Shown: positions 10,575-26,518, numbered from the stretch's first letter. The stretch is 64,000 bases of DNA from Escarpia spicata (GCA_963995525.1 OZ023207.1:27488276-27552275), one strand, 5' to 3'. A program made the numbers and translations. The notes: a model not told the origin generated them from the letters alone.

Positions 10575-11935
10575 CAGTGAGAGTTTCAGTTGAGGAGTCA
10601 TTTATATTGAGCTGGAAATTCTGTCGCCTCTAGCGAGCCTGATATCGAGGAAAAACGTTACCATTGATTGAAACTCAACGCAACGCACAGTACGATATAT
10701 GTACCTTGTGGAACAGCTGCAATATTAATTTCTCTGACTCGGAATGAAACGTGGTTTAAGGTATGGTTTTAAGATATGCATTTTTGTTAATATTCCATGG
10801 GCAAAAACCGTTAACTGCACGCCCCTGGGGCTCACAAAAACCTCCATCTGCAACACCCCTTGTAGAAATATTGGGGGCAAGACATAACTATCCAGCCCCC
10901 GGTATCGACTTTTGCTTTTCTGCTTTGTTCATCATTTAGCGTGTCTGGGGCAGATTTTCTAACCTGGTGGAGCCGATCTCTCTCAAGGCGGCTATTTTAC
11001 TCATAGCTGGAACATGATTTGTGGGGGTCGGGACATGTCCACACACTCGTGGACCCTGCACCCGCACATATTGGGCTGATGCTACTCCGCCAAGTTTTTT
11101 CGTAGCTGGACCACTAGATCCCATGCAGGTTTGGCCTGGGGCCGCAAGGTGTCTAGTTACCATATGGTATCCAAAGAGGCACTGTATGAGTCTAGATTGA
11201 GGAGAGGCTATATACCAGAAGGAAACACTTACGCACTCGGCTGTCTTTTCACCTGAGATGAGGCTATCTGGCGGCTGAAGCTGAAAGCGGGACACCAGAA
11301 ACAAGCTGCTAACCACTACCCTACGTTACAGCACTAGGCGCACCACCTAACCCCTGTGACAGAATTACACAACACGCCAATGTCCAATCACAGTCGATAT
11401 ACGGTGCTGTTTACGTCCACCTCGGCAGCCGCACTTGGTAGGAAATATCGCTGCAATGCCGATTTCACGTTACATTGTCCACGTACTTGCGTGAATTTTT
11501 AGAATGTCTGCCTTGGACCAGTTGACAAATAGTGTAGATGTAGACGGCGTTGTCATAATCTGTCATGTTGAGCCACTTGACAGTGTCACTGAAGCGTGAC
11601 GGCCGATCTGCCGGCTCGTTGGGTACGTCACTGTTTCTGGTTGTCGTCAAGCTTGACTGATCACCAGTTCAGCAATGCAATGTCATAAAACTATTAAAAC
11701 AGGCGCAACCACGTGACGTTAATTTATTGGAATGTATGTGAAAAACTTCCTTTGTTTCCAGTTTTCTTCATTAACTCAGTAGTAAATTATTGTATGTCTA
11801 AATAGTCTCGTATATCAATAGTATATTAATGTATCGGATGGATTTTTGTCCAGTTTTGTCTAAATACTCTCCTACATCAATAGTATATTAATGTAGGGGA
11901 TTAACTTTTTTTCCTGTTTTGGAAACAATTATTCG

Positions 11936-12169
11936 TCGAAGTGGGCTGGGCATGTGTAGTGAATGGAAGGAGAACGGCTGGCAAATAAATCAGATGCCTG
12001 GAGAATGGAGCGGAAATAAAGGCGAGGAAGATCTAGACTGCAATGGAAGGGCTGTGTAAAGAGAGACTTGGAAGGATTTGCACAACAGTGTACAACGAGA
12101 GCGAAGATTGAGGGGAATGAAGACAGTTGGTGGAGAGAGCAGTGCAAGATAAGTGAAAGAAAAGAATAA
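11936..12169 (+). pseudogene. LINE C-terminal tail, U4
   Basis: Same stops and blocks as in U2. Confidence 0.6.
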
Positions 12170-12726
12170 TAAAAACGTATAACTGAAATCATGAAACGGA
12201 ATCCAGGCCAGCATTAGCCCTGACAACAGGGAAACAAGAGGATTACAACCATAACTATTAAACATGCTATTGTGATTGTTTTAGGGTCCTTACGCCAACA
12301 TTTTGCAATTTTATCAATTAAATTAATTAATACGACGGACAACTATATATGTCTTAAATATATTATTGTATGCAAATGATAGAGACGGTTGCCTTATAAT
12401 CACGGTTTGAGAGACAAAATAAATTATATTTATTAATTGTCCCCTTTTTTATATCGGTCCCCTAAGTGGCAGTACACTCGCATACACTAGAATATTAAAA
12501 ACACATATACATATTTTTTTTATTACGCATTGCATGCGAACCACAGGAAACACGAAACGTTCACGACTAGTGACGCAATTACTGATATTTAATATCCATC
12601 ACTTTGTGTATGTGATGGAACGCCCAGTATGACTATTCAACTGATGCTCTAAGTAATGTGGTTGTGTCTGGTAGAGTTTAGTAACCAATTGTTACATCTA
12701 CATCAAAATATTCGCGATCAACACAA

Positions 12727-13327
12727 AACAGTTTTGTTGACAGTATTACCGAAACGGACATATGTAAACGCAATACCCATTGAAGTTTAACGATTTTGAC
12801 CGCTCAGACGCTGAGATTTTAGAACTACTTAAAATTCCCTTAGAACACAACGACTTTTTATTCAGATCAAACTGGTACCTTCAAAGTTTCGGCATTGCAA
12901 TGGGGAAACGATTTGCCCCCAACACTGCCAATCTTTTTAAGGCTGAGTGGGAGAAACACATACCAAGGAAACGCAACAAATTACCATTAATCTATGTACG
13001 ATACTTGGACGAAATCTTTGGAATCTGGACACATGGGAATGATGAATTCCGAGTTTTCTTGGACACAAAATAGCCATCACAATTGCGTAAATTGAACGTA
13101 AGTTACGAGTAAACACTCAATAGATTTCTTGTACACTACGAATTTTAAAGACGAACGCTTTATTTCGACGGGACATCCTGACAGCAAGGTTTACTTTAAA
13201 CCAACAGATACACATCAACTACTACAAAGCCTCGTTCCATCGGAAACATACCTTCTTTGCTATCCTCAAGTCGCAATTATTTCGATTTCACAGGATTGTC
13301 AACAATAAATCAGATTTTGAGGAAGCA
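12727..13327 (+). pseudogene. PLE RT fragment, U5
   Basis: YLDE form. This part of U5 is ordinary, in contrast with the unit's divergent right half. Confidence 0.83.
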
Positions 13328-13397
13328 TACATGCATACATGCATGCATGCATACACACAAATACACACACACACACAAACACACACACACACTTAAA

Positions 13398-13449
<52 letters not shown>

Positions 13450-13493
13450 AACATACACGTACACCCATTCACACACCCATACACCCATACACC

Positions 13494-13581
<88 letters not shown>

Positions 13582-13720
13582 TACATACACTCACATTCAT
13601 ACATGCATACACACATACATACAGACATATATATATATATATGCACGCACGCACGCAGGCACGCACGCATACACACACACTTGCAATCATACATACGTAC
13701 ATGCATGCACACTTGCATAA
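13328..13720. repeat. Compound microsatellite, U5 (393 bp)
   Basis: First unit with acagacata before the TA tract, also seen in U6-U8, U11 and U13. Confidence 0.95.
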
Positions 13721-15082
13721 CAGTGAGAGTTTCAGTTGAGGAGTCATTTATATTGAGCTGGAAATTCTGTCGCCTCTAGCGAGCCTGATATCGAGGAAAA
13801 ACGTTACCATTGATTGAAACTCAACGCAACGCACAGTACGATATATGTACCTTGTGGAACAGCTGCAATATTAATTTCTCTGACTCGGAATGAAACGTGG
13901 TTTAAGGTATGGTTTTAAGATATGCATTTTTGTTAATATTCCATGGGCAAAAACCGTTAACTGCACGCCTCTGGGGCTCACAAAAACCTCCATCTGCAAC
14001 ACTCCTTGTAGAAATATTGGGGGCAAGACATAACTATCCAGCCCCCGGTATCGACTTTTGCTTTTCTGCTTTGTTCATCATTTAGCGTGTCTGGGGCAGA
14101 TTTTCTAACCTGGTGGAGCCGATCTCTCTCAAGGCGGCTATTTTACTCATAGCTGGAACATGATTTGTGGGGGTCGGGACATGTCCACACACTCGTGGAC
14201 CCTGCACCCGCACATATTGGGCTGATGCTACTCCGCCAAGTTTTTTCGTAGCTGGACCACTAGATCCCATGCAGGTTTGGCCTGGGGCCGCAAGGTGTCT
14301 AGTTACCATATGGTATCCAAAGAGGCACTGTATGAGTCTTGATTGAGGAGAGGCTATATACCAGAAGGAAACACTTACGCACTCGGCTGTCTTTTCACCT
14401 GAGATGAGGCTATCTGGCGGCTGAAGCTGAAAGCGGGACACCAGAAACAAGCTGCTAACCACTACCCTACGTTACAGCACTAGGCGCACCACCTAACCCC
14501 TGTGACAGGATTACACAACACGCCAATGTCCAATCACAGTCGATATACGGTGCTGTTTACGTCCACCTCGGCAGCCGCACTTGGTAGGAAATATCGCTGC
14601 AATGCCGATTTCACGTTACGTTGTCCACGTACTTGCGTGAATTTTTTGAATGTCTGCCTTGGACCAGTTGACAAATAGTGTAGATGTAGACGGCGTTGTC
14701 ATAATCTGTCATGTTGAGCCACTTGACAGTGTCACTGAAGCGTGACGGCCGATCTGCCGGCTCGTTGGGTACGTCACTGTTTCTGGTTGTCGTCAAGCTT
14801 GACTGATCACCAGTTCAGCAATGCAATGTCATAAAACTATTAAAACAGGCGCAACCACGTGACGTTAATTTATTGGAATGTATGTGAAAAACTTCCTTTG
14901 TTTCCAGTTTTCTTCATTAACTCAGTAGTAAATTATTGTATGTCTAAATAGTCTCGTATATCAATAGTATATTAATGTATCGGATGGATTTTTGTCCAGT
15001 TTTGTCTAAATACTCTCCTACATCAATAGTATATTAATGTAGTGGATTAACTTTTTTTTCCAGTTTTGGAAACAATTATTTG

Positions 15083-15316
15083 TCGAAGTGGGCTGGGCAT
15101 GTGTAGTGAATGGAAGGAGAACGGCTGGCACATAAATCAGATGCCTGGAGAATGGAGCGGAAATAAAGGCGAGGAAGATCTAGACTGCAATGGAAGGGCT
15201 GTGTAAAGAGAGACTTGGAAGGATTTGCACAACAGTGTACAACGAGAGCGAAGATTGAGGGGAATGAAGACAGTTGGTGGAGAGAGCAGTGCAAGAGAAG
15301 TGAAAGAAAAGAATAA
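15083..15316 (+). pseudogene. LINE C-terminal tail, U5
   Basis: Keeps the U1-like caagagaag state. Private cacataaat changes Asn to His upstream. Confidence 0.6.
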
Positions 15317-15872
15317 TAAAAACGTATAACTGAAATCATGAAACGGAATCCAGGCCAGCAGTAGCCCTGACAACAGGGAAACAAGAGGATTACAACCATA
15401 ACTATTAAAATGCTATTGTGATTGTTTTAGGGTCCTTACGCCAACATTTTGCAATTTTATCAATTAAATTAATTAATACGACGGACAACTATATATGTCT
15501 TAAATATATTATTGTATGCAAATGATAGAGACGGTTGCCTTATAATCACGGTTTGAGAGACAAAATAAATGATATTTATTAATTGTCCCCTTTTTTATAT
15601 CGGTCCCCTAAGTGGCAGTACACTCGCATACACTAGAATATTAAAAACACATATACATATTTTTTTTATTACGCATTGCATGCGAACCACAGGAAACACG
15701 AAACGTTCACGACTAGTGACGCAATTACTGATATTTAATATCCATCACTTTGTGTATGTGATGGAACGCCCAGTATGAATATTCAACTGATGCTCTAAGT
15801 AATGTGGTTGTGTCTGGTAGAGTTTAGTAACCAATTGTTACATCTACATCAAAATATTCGCGATCAACACAA

Positions 15873-16473
15873 AACAGTTTTGTTGACAGTATTACCGAAA
15901 CGGACATATGTAAACGCAATACCCATTGAAGTTTAACGATTTTGACCGCTCAGACGCTGAGATTTTAGAACTACTTAAAATTCCCTTAGAACACAACGAC
16001 TTTTTATTCAGATCAAACTGGTACCTTCAAAGTTTCGGCATTGCAATGGGGAAACGATTTGCCCCCAACACTGCCAATCTTTTTAAGGCTGAGTGGGAGA
16101 AACACATACCAAGGAAACGCAACAAATTACCATTAATCTATGTACGATACTTGGACGAAATCTTTGGAATCTGGACACATGGGAATGATGAATTCCGAGT
16201 TTTCTTGGACACAAAATAGCCATCACAATTGCGTAAATTGAACGTAAGTTACGAGTAAACACTCAATAGATTTCTTGTACACTACGAATTTTAAAGACGA
16301 ACGCTTTATTTCGACGGGACATCCTGACAGCAAGGTTTACTTTAAACCAACAGATACACATCAACTACTACAAAGCCTCGTTCCATCCGAAACATACCTT
16401 CTTTGCTATCCTCAAGTCGCAATTATTTCGATTTCACAGGATTGTCAACAATAAATCAGATTTTGAGGAAGCA
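15873..16473 (+). pseudogene. PLE RT fragment, U6
   Basis: YLDE form, identical at protein level to U3-U5 across the central frame. Confidence 0.83.
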
Positions 16474-16914
<441 letters not shown>

Positions 16915-18275
16915 CAGTGAGAGTTTCAGTTGAGGAGTCATTTATATTGAGCTGGAAATTCTGTCGCCTCTAGCGAGCCTGATATCGAGGAAAAACGTTA
17001 CCATTGATTGAAACTCAACGCAACGCACAGTACGATATATGTACCTTGTGGAACAGCTGCAATATTAATTTCTCTGACTCGGAATGAAACGTGGTTTAAG
17101 GTATGGTTTTAAGATATGCATTTTTGTTAATATTCCATGGGCAAAAACCGTTAACTGCACGCCCCTGGGGCTCACAAAAACCTCCATCTGCAACACCCCT
17201 TGTAGAAATATTGGGGGCAAGACATAACTATCCAGCCCCCGGTATCGACTTTTGCTTTTCTGCTTTGTTCATCATTTAGCGTGTCTGGGGCAGATTTTCT
17301 AACCTGGTGGAGCCGATCTCTCTCAAGGCGGCTATTTTACTCATAGCTGGAACATGATTTGTGGGGGTCGGGACATGTCCACACACTCGTGGACCCTGCA
17401 CCCGCACATATTGGGCTGATGCTACTCCGCCAAGTTTTTTCGTAGCTGGACCACTAGATCCCATGCAGGTTTGGCCTGGGGCCGCAAGGTGTCTAGTTAC
17501 CATATGGTATCCAAAGAGGCACTGTATGAGTCTAGATTGAGGAGAGGCTATATACCAGAAGGAAACACTTACGCACTCGGCTGTCTTTTCACCTGAGATG
17601 AGGCTATCTGGCGGCTGAAGCTGAAAGCGGGACACCAGAAACAAGCTGCTAACCACTACCCTACGTTACAGCACTAGGCGCACCACCTAACCCCTGTGAC
17701 AGAATTACACAACACGCCAATGTCCAATCACAGTCGATATACGGTGCTGTTTACGTCCACCTCGGCAGCCGCACTTGGTAGGAAATATCGCTGCAATGCC
17801 GATTTCACGTTACATTGTCCACGTACTTGCGTGAATTTTTAGAATGTCTGCCTTGGACCAGTTGACAAATAGTGTAGATGTAGACGGCGTTGTCATAATC
17901 TGTCATGTTGAGCCACTTGACAGTGTCACTGAAGCGTGACGGCCGATCTGCCGGCTCGTTGGGTACGTCACTGTTTCTGGTTGTCGTCAAGCTTGACTGA
18001 TCACCAGTTCAGCAATGCAATGTCATAAAACTATTAAAACAGGCGCAACCACGTGACGTTAATTTATTGGAATGTATGTGAAAAACTTCCTTTGTTTCCA
18101 GTTTTCTTCATTAACTCAGTAGTAAATTATTGTATGTCTAAATAGTCTCGTATATCAATAGTATATTAATGTATCGGATGGATTTTTGTCCAGTTTTGTC
18201 TAAATACTCTCCTACATCAATAGTATATTAATGTAGTGGATTAACTTTTTTTCCTGTTTTGGAAACAATTATTCG

Positions 18276-18509
18276 TCGAAGTGGGCTGGGCATGTGTAGT
18301 GAATGGAAGGAGAACGGCTGGCAAATAAATCAGATGCCTGGAGAATGGAGCGGAAATAAAGGCGAGGAAGATCTAGACTGCAATGGAAGGGCTGTGTAAA
18401 GAGAGACTTGGAAGGATTTGCACAACAGTGTACAACGAGAGCGAAGATTGAGGGGAATGAAGACAGTTGGTGGAGAGAGCAGTGCAAGATAAGTGAAAGA
18501 AAAGAATAA
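18276..18509 (+). pseudogene. LINE C-terminal tail, U6
   Basis: Common form. Confidence 0.6.
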
Positions 18510-19066
18510 TAAAAACGTATAACTGAAATCATGAAACGGAATCCAGGCCAGCATTAGCCCTGACAACAGGGAAACAAGAGGAATACAACCATAACTATTA
18601 AACATGCTATTGTGATTGTTTTAGGGTCCTTACGCCAACATTTTGCAATTTTATCAATTAAATTAATTAATACGACGGACAACTATATATGTCTTAAATA
18701 TATTATTGTATGCAAATGATAGAGACGGTTGCCTTATAATCACGGTTTGAGAGACAAAATAAATGATATTTATTAATTGTCCCCTTTTTTATATCGGTCC
18801 CCTAAGTGGCAGTACACTCGCATACACTAGAATATTAAAAACACATATACATATTTTTTTTATTACGCATTGCATGCGAACCACAGGAAACACGAAACGT
18901 TCACGACTAGTGACGCAATTACTGATATTTAATATCCATCACTTTGTGTATGTGATGGAACGCCCAGTATGACTATTCAACTGATGCTCTAAGTAATGTG
19001 GTTGTGTCTGGTAGAGTTTAGTAACCAATTGTTACATCTACATCAAAATATTCGCGATCAACACAA

Positions 19067-19667
19067 AACAGTTTTGTTGACAGTATTACCGAAACGGACA
19101 TATGTAAACGCAATATCCATTGAAGTTTAACGATTTTGACCGCTCAGACGCTGAGATTTTAGAACTACTTAAAATTCCCTTAGAACACAACGACTTTTTA
19201 TTCAGATCAAACTGGTACCTTCAAAGTTTCGGCATTGCAATGGGGAAACGATTTGCCCCCAACACTGCCAATCTTTTTAAGGCTGAGTGGGAGAAACACA
19301 TACCAAGGAAACGCAACAAATTACCATTAATCTATGTACGATACTTGGACGAAATCTTTGGAATCTGGACACATGGGAATGATGAATTCCGAGTTTTCTT
19401 GGACACAAAATAGCCATCACAATTGCGTAAATTGAACGTAAGTTACGAGTAAACACTCAATAGATTTCTTGTACACTACGAATTTTAAAGACGAACGCTT
19501 TATTTCGACGGGACATCCTGACAGCAAGGTTTACTTTAAACCAACAGATACACATCAACTACTACAAAGCCTCGTTCCATCCGAAACATACCTTCTTTGC
19601 TATCCTCAAGTCTCAATTATTTCGATTTCACAGGATTGTCAACAATAAATCAGATTTTGAGGAAGCA
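19067..19667 (+). pseudogene. PLE RT fragment, U7
   Basis: YLDE form. Private base changes just upstream of the central frame (caatatcca) and in the thumb segment (gtctcaatt). Confidence 0.83.
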
Positions 19668-20102
<435 letters not shown>

Positions 20103-21463
20103 CAGTGAGAGTTTCAGTTGAGGAGTCATTTATATTGAGCTGGAAATTCTGTCGCCTCTAGCGAGCCTGATATCGAGGAAAAACGTTACCATTGATTGAA
20201 ACTCAACGCAACGCACAGTACGATATATGTACCTTGTGGAACAGCTGCAATATTAATTTCTCTGACTCGGAATGAAACGTGGTTTAAGGTATGGTTTTAA
20301 GATATGCATTTTTGTTAATATTCCATGGGCAAAAACCGTTAACTGCACGCCCCTGGGGCTCACAAAAACCTCCATCTGCAACACCCCTTGTAGAAATATT
20401 GGGGGCAAGACATAACTATCCAGCCCCCGGTATCGACTTTTGCTTTTCTGCTTTGTTCATCATTTAGCGTGTCTGGGGCAGATTTTCTAACCTGGTGGAG
20501 CCGATCTCTCTCAAGGCGGCTATTTTACTCATAGCTGGAACATGATTTGTGGGGGTCGGGACATGTCCACACACTCGTGGACCCTGCACCCGCACATATT
20601 GGGCTGATGCTACTCCGCCAAGTTTTTTCGTAGCTGGACCACTAGATCCCATGCAGGTTTGGCCTGGGGCCGCAAGGTGTCTAGTTACCATATGGTATCC
20701 AAAGAGGCACTGTATGAGTCTAGATTTAGGAGAGGCTATATACCAGAAGGAAACACTTACGCACTCGGCTGTCTTTTCACCTGAGATGAGGCTATCTGGC
20801 GGCTGAAGCTGAAAGCGGGACACCAGAAACAAGCTGCTAACCACTACCCTACGTTACAGCACTAGGCGCACCACCTAACCCCTGTGACAGAATTACACAA
20901 CACGCCAATGTCCAATCACAGTCGATATACGGTGCTGTTTACGTCCACCTCGGCAGCCGCACTTGGTAGGAAATATCGCTGCAATGCCGATTTCACGTTA
21001 CATTGTCCACGTACTTGCGTGAATTTTTAGAATGTCTGCCTTGGACCAGTTGACAAATAGTGTAGATGTAGACGGCGTTGTCATAATCTGTCATGTTGAG
21101 CCACTTGACAGTGTCACTGAAGCGTGACGGCCGATCTGCCGGCTCGTTGGGTACGTCACTGTTTCTGGTTGTCGTCAAGCTTGACTGATCACCAGTTCAG
21201 CAATGCAATGTCATAAAACTATTAAAACAGGCGCAACCACGTGACGTTAATTTATTGGAATGTATGTGAAAAACTTCCTTTGTTTCCAGTTTTCTTCATT
21301 AACTCAGTAGTAAATTATTGTATGTCTAAATAGTCTCGTATATCAATAGTATATTAATGTATCGGATGGATTTTTGTCCAGTTTTGTCTAAATACTCTCC
21401 TACATCAATAGTATATTAATGTAGTGGATTAACTTTTTTTCCTGTTTTGGAAACAATTATTCG

Positions 21464-21697
21464 TCGAAGTGGGCTGGGCATGTGTAGTGAATGGAAGGAG
21501 AACGGCTGGCAAATAAATCAGATGCCTGGAGAATGGAGCGGAAATAAAGGCGAGGAAGATCTAGACTGCAATGGAAGGGCTGTGTAAAGAGAGACTTGGA
21601 AGGATTTGCACAACAGTGTACAACGAGAGCGAAGATTGAGGGGAATGAAGACAGTTGGTGGAGAGAGCAGTGCAAGATAAGTGAAAGAAAAGAATAA
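21464..21697 (+). pseudogene. LINE C-terminal tail, U7
   Basis: Common form. Confidence 0.6.
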
Positions 21698-22254
21698 TAA
21701 AAACGTATAACTGAAATCATGAAACGGAATCCAGGCCAGCATTAGCCCTGACAACAGGGAAACAAGAGGAATACAACCATAACTATTAAACATGCTATTG
21801 TGATTGTTTTAGGGTCCTTACGCCAACATTTTGCAATTTTATCAATTAAATTAATTAATACGACGGACAACTATATATGTCTTAAATATATTATTGTATG
21901 CAAATGATAGAGACGGTTGCCTTATAATCACGGTTTGAGAGACAAAATAAATGATATTTATTAATTGTCCCCTTTTTTATATCGGTCCCCTAAGTGGCAG
22001 TACACTCGCATACACGAGAATATTAAAAACACATATACATATTTTGTTTATTACGCATTGCATGCGAACCACAGGAAACACGAAACGTTCACGACTAGTG
22101 ACGCAATTACTGATATTTAATATCCATCACTTTGTGTATGTGATGGAACGCCCAGTATGACTATTCAACTGATGCTCTAAGTAATGTGGTTGTGTCTGGT
22201 AGAGTTTAGTAACCAATTGTTACATCTACATCAAAATATTCGCGATCAACACAA

Positions 22255-22855
22255 AACAGTTTTGTTGACAGTATTACCGAAACGGACATATGTAAACGCA
22301 ATACCCATTGAAGTTTAACGATTTTGACCGCTCAGACGCTGAGATTTTAGAACTACTTAAAATTCCCTTAGAACACAACGACTTTTTATTCAGATCAAAC
22401 TGGTACCTTCAAAGTTTCGGCATTGCAATGGGGAAACGATTTGCCCCCAACACTGCCAATCTTTTTAAGGCTGAGTGGGAGAAACACATACCAAGGAAAC
22501 GCAACAAATTACCATTAATCTATGTACGATACTTGGACGAAATCTTTGGAATCTGGACACATGGGAATGATGAATTCCGAGTTTTCTTGGACACAAAATA
22601 GCCATCACAATTGCGTAAATTGAACGTAAGTTACGAGTAAACACTCAATAGATTTCTTGTACACTACGAATTTTAAAGACGAACGCTTTATTTCGACGGG
22701 ACATCCTGACAGCAAAGTTTACTTTAAACCAACAGATACACATCAACTACTACAAAGCCTCGTTCCATCCGAAACATACCTTCTTTGCTATCCTCAAGTC
22801 GCAATTATTTCGATTTCACAGGATTGTCAACAATAAATCAGATTTTGAGGAAGCA
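22255..22855 (+). pseudogene. PLE RT fragment, U8
   Basis: YLDE form. A private agcaaagtt in the third segment changes no recognised motif. Confidence 0.83.
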
Positions 22856-22890
22856 TACATGCATACATGCATGCATGCATACACACAAAT

Positions 22891-22923
<33 letters not shown>

Positions 22924-23025
22924 CTTAAACACACACATACACACACACACACACATACAAACATACACGTACACCCATTCACACACCCATACACCCATAC
23001 ACCCATACACACAAACACACACACA

Positions 23026-23076
<51 letters not shown>

Positions 23077-23081
23077 AAACA

Positions 23082-23121
<40 letters not shown>

Positions 23122-23157
23122 AACATACACGTACACCCATTCACACACCCATACACC

Positions 23158-23231
<74 letters not shown>

Positions 23232-23292
23232 TACCCTCACATTCATACATGCATACACACATACATACAGACATATATATATATATATATAT

Positions 23293-23335
<43 letters not shown>

Positions 23336-23386
23336 TACACACACACTTGCAATCATACATACGTACATGCATGCACACTTGCATAA
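22856..23386. repeat. Compound microsatellite with internal block duplication, U8 (531 bp)
   Basis: The block from the cttaaac spacer to the CCCATACA spacer occurs twice, separated by a CA tract interrupted by acaaacac. The same arrangement is found only in U11. Confidence 0.95.
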
Positions 23387-24747
23387 CAGTGAGAGTTTCA
23401 GTTGAGGAGTCATTTATATTGAGCTGGAAATTCTGTCGCCTCTAGCGAGCCTGATATCGAGGAAAAACGTTACCATTGATTGAAACTCAACGCAACGCAC
23501 AATACGATATATGTACCTTGTGGAACAGCTGCAATATTAATTTCTCTGACTCGGAATGAAACGTGGTTTAAGGTATGGTTTTAAGATATGCATTTTTTTA
23601 AATATTCCATGGGCAAAAACCGTTAACTGCACGCCCCTGGGGCTCACAAAAACCTCCATCTGCAACACCCCTTGTAGAAATATTGGGGGCAAGACATAAC
23701 TATCCAGCCCCCGGTATCGACTTTCGCTTTTCTGCTTTGTTCATCATTTAGCGTGTCTGGGGCAGATTTTCTAACCTGGTGGAGCCGATCTCTCTCAAGG
23801 CGGCTATTTTACTCATAGCTGGAACATGATTTGTGGGGGTCGGGACATGTCCACACACTCGTGGACCCTGCACCCGCACATATTGGGCTGATGCTACTCC
23901 GCCAAGTTTTTTCGTAGCTGGACCACTAGATCCCATGCAGGTTTGGCTTGGGGCCGCAAGGTGTCTAGTTACCATATGGTATCCAAAGAGGCACTGTATG
24001 AGTCTAGATTGAGGAGAGGCTATATACCAGAAGGAAACACTTACGCACTCGGCTGTCTTTTCACCTGAGATGAGGCTATCTGGCGGCTGAAGCTGAAAGC
24101 GGGACACCAGAAACAAGCTGCTAACCACTACCCTACGTTACAACACTAGGCGCACCACCTAACCCCTGTGACAGAATTACACAACACGCCAATGTCCAAT
24201 CACAGTCGATATACGGTGCTGTTTACGTCCACCTCGGCAGCCGCACTTGGTAGGAAATATCGCTGCAATGCCGATTTCACGTTACATTGTCCACGTACTT
24301 GCGTGAATTTTTAGAATGTCTGCCTTGGACCAGTTGACAAATAGTGTAGATGTAGACGGCGTTGTCATAATCTGTCATGTTGAGCCACTTGACAGTGTCA
24401 CTGAAGCGTGACGGCCGATCTGCCGGCTCGTTGGGTACGTCACTGTTTCTGGTTGTCGTCAAGCTTGACTGATCACCAGTTCAGCAATGCAATGTCATAA
24501 AACTATTAAAACAGGCGCAACCACGTGACGTTAATTTATTGGAATGTATGTGAAAAACTTCCTTTGTTTCCAGTTTTCTTCATTAACTCAGTAGTAAATT
24601 ATTGTATGTCTAAATAGTCTCGTATATCAATAGTATATTAATGTATCGGATGGATTTTTGTCCAGTTTTGTCTAAATACTCTCCTACATCAATAGTATAT
24701 TAATGTAGTGGATTAACTTTTTTTCCAGTTTTGGAAACAATTATTCG

Positions 24748-24981
24748 TCGAAGTGGGCTGGGCATGTGTAGTGAATGGAAGGAGAACGGCTGGCAAATAA
24801 ATCAGATGCCTGGAGAATGGAGCGGAAATAAAGGCGAGGAAGATCTAGACTGCAATGGAAGGGCTGTGTAAAGAGAGACTTGGAAGGATTTGCACAACAG
24901 TGTACAACGAGAGCGAAGATTGAGGGGAATGAAGACAGTTGGTGGAGAGAGCAGTGCAAGATAAGTGAAAGAAAAGAATAA
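24748..24981 (+). pseudogene. LINE C-terminal tail, U8
   Basis: Common form, preceded by the right-type ttttccagtttt. Confidence 0.6.
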
Positions 24982-25538
24982 TAAAAACGTATAACTGAAA
25001 TCATGAAACGGAATCCAGGCCAGCATTAGCCCTGACAACAGGGAAACAAGAGTATTACAACCATAACTATTAAACATGCTATTGTGATTGTTTTAGGGTC
25101 CTTACGCCAACATTTTGCAATTTTATCAATTAAATTAATTAATACGACGGACAACTATATATGTCTTAAATATATTATTGTATGCAAATGATAGAGACGG
25201 TTGCCTTATAATCACGGTTTGAGAGACAAAATAAATGATATTTATTAATTGTCTCCTTTTTTATATCGGTCCCCTAAGTGGCAGTACACTCGCATACACG
25301 AGAATATTAAAAACACATATACATATTTTGTTTATTACGCATTGCATGCGAACCACAGGAAACACGAAACGTTCACGACTAGTGACGCAATTACTGATAT
25401 TTAATATCCATCACTTTGTGTATGTGATGGAACGCCCAGTATGACTATTCAACTGATGCTCTAAGTAATGTGGTTGTGTCTGGTAGAGTTTAGTAACCAA
25501 TTGTTACATCTACATCAAAATATTCGCGATCAACACAA

Positions 25539-26139
25539 AACAGTTTTGTTGACAGTATTACCGAAACGGACATATGTAAACGCAATACCCTTTGAAGTTT
25601 AACGATTTTGACCGCTCAGACGCTGAGATTTTAGAACTACTTAAAATTCCCTTAGAACACAACGACTTTTTATTCAGATCAAACTGGTACCTTCAAAGTT
25701 TCGGCATTGCAATGGGGAAACGATTTGCCCCCAACACTGCCAATCTTTTTAAGGCTGAGTGGGAGAAACACATACCAAGGAAACGCAACAAATTACCATT
25801 AATCTATGTACGATACTTGGACGAAATCTTTGGAATCTGGACACATGGGAATGATGAATTCCGAGTTTTCTTGGACACAAAATAGCCATCACAATTGCGT
25901 AAATTGAACGTAAGTTACGAGTAAACACTCAATAGATTTCTTGTACACTACGAATTTTAAAGACGAACGCTTTATTTCGACGGGACATCCTGACAGAAAG
26001 GTTTACTTTAAACCAACAGATAAACATCAACTACTACAAAGCCTCGTTCCATCCGAAACATACCTTCTTTGCTATCCTCAAGTCGCAATTATTTCGATTT
26101 CACAGGATTGTCAACAATAAATCAGATTTTGAGGAAGCA
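25539..26139 (+). pseudogene. PLE RT fragment, U9
   Basis: YLDE form. gacagaaag and gataaacat in the third segment are shared with U10 only. Confidence 0.83.
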
Positions 26140-26174
26140 TACATGCATACATGCATGCATGCATACACACAAAT

Positions 26175-26205
<31 letters not shown>

Positions 26206-26294
26206 CTTAAACACACACATACACACACACACACACACACATACAAACATACACGTACACCCATTCACACACCCATACACCCATACACCCATAC

Positions 26295-26369
<75 letters not shown>

Positions 26370-26518
26370 TACATACACTCACATTCATACATGCATACAC
26401 ACATACATACATACATATATATATATATATATTTATATATGCACGCACGCACGCACGCACGCACGCATACACACACACTTGCAATCATACATACGTACAT
26501 GCATGCACACTTGCATAA
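26140..26518. repeat. Compound microsatellite, U9 (379 bp)
   Basis: TA tract interrupted by tttatatat, shared with U10 and U12. Confidence 0.95.

Larger units (their letters stand above)
9435..12580. repeat. Array unit U4 (3146 bp)
   Basis: Close relative of U3 (shared tgtagggga near 11891). A private aaattatattt near 12421 removes the ATG that most units have there. The 61-codon minus frame is 11465-11650. Confidence 0.95.
12581..15726. repeat. Array unit U5 (3146 bp), outlier right half
   Basis: Its right half, about 13.95-15.42 kb, carries many changes seen in no neighbour: cgcctctgg, aacactcc, gtcttgatt, acaggatta, ttacgttgt, ttttttgaa and atttgtcga. It also has a one-base gain in the T run before the LINE tail and a one-base loss near 15409 (attaaaatg). 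It keeps two states otherwise found only in U1. The 61-codon minus frame is 14611-14796. Confidence 0.95.
22109..25392. repeat. Array unit U8 (3284 bp), longest unit
   Basis: Longest copy, because one block of the microsatellite is duplicated. Shares that duplication and gtttggcttgg (near 23940) only with U11, and like U11 ends with the ttgtctcc state. The 61-codon minus frame is 24277-24462. Confidence 0.95.
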
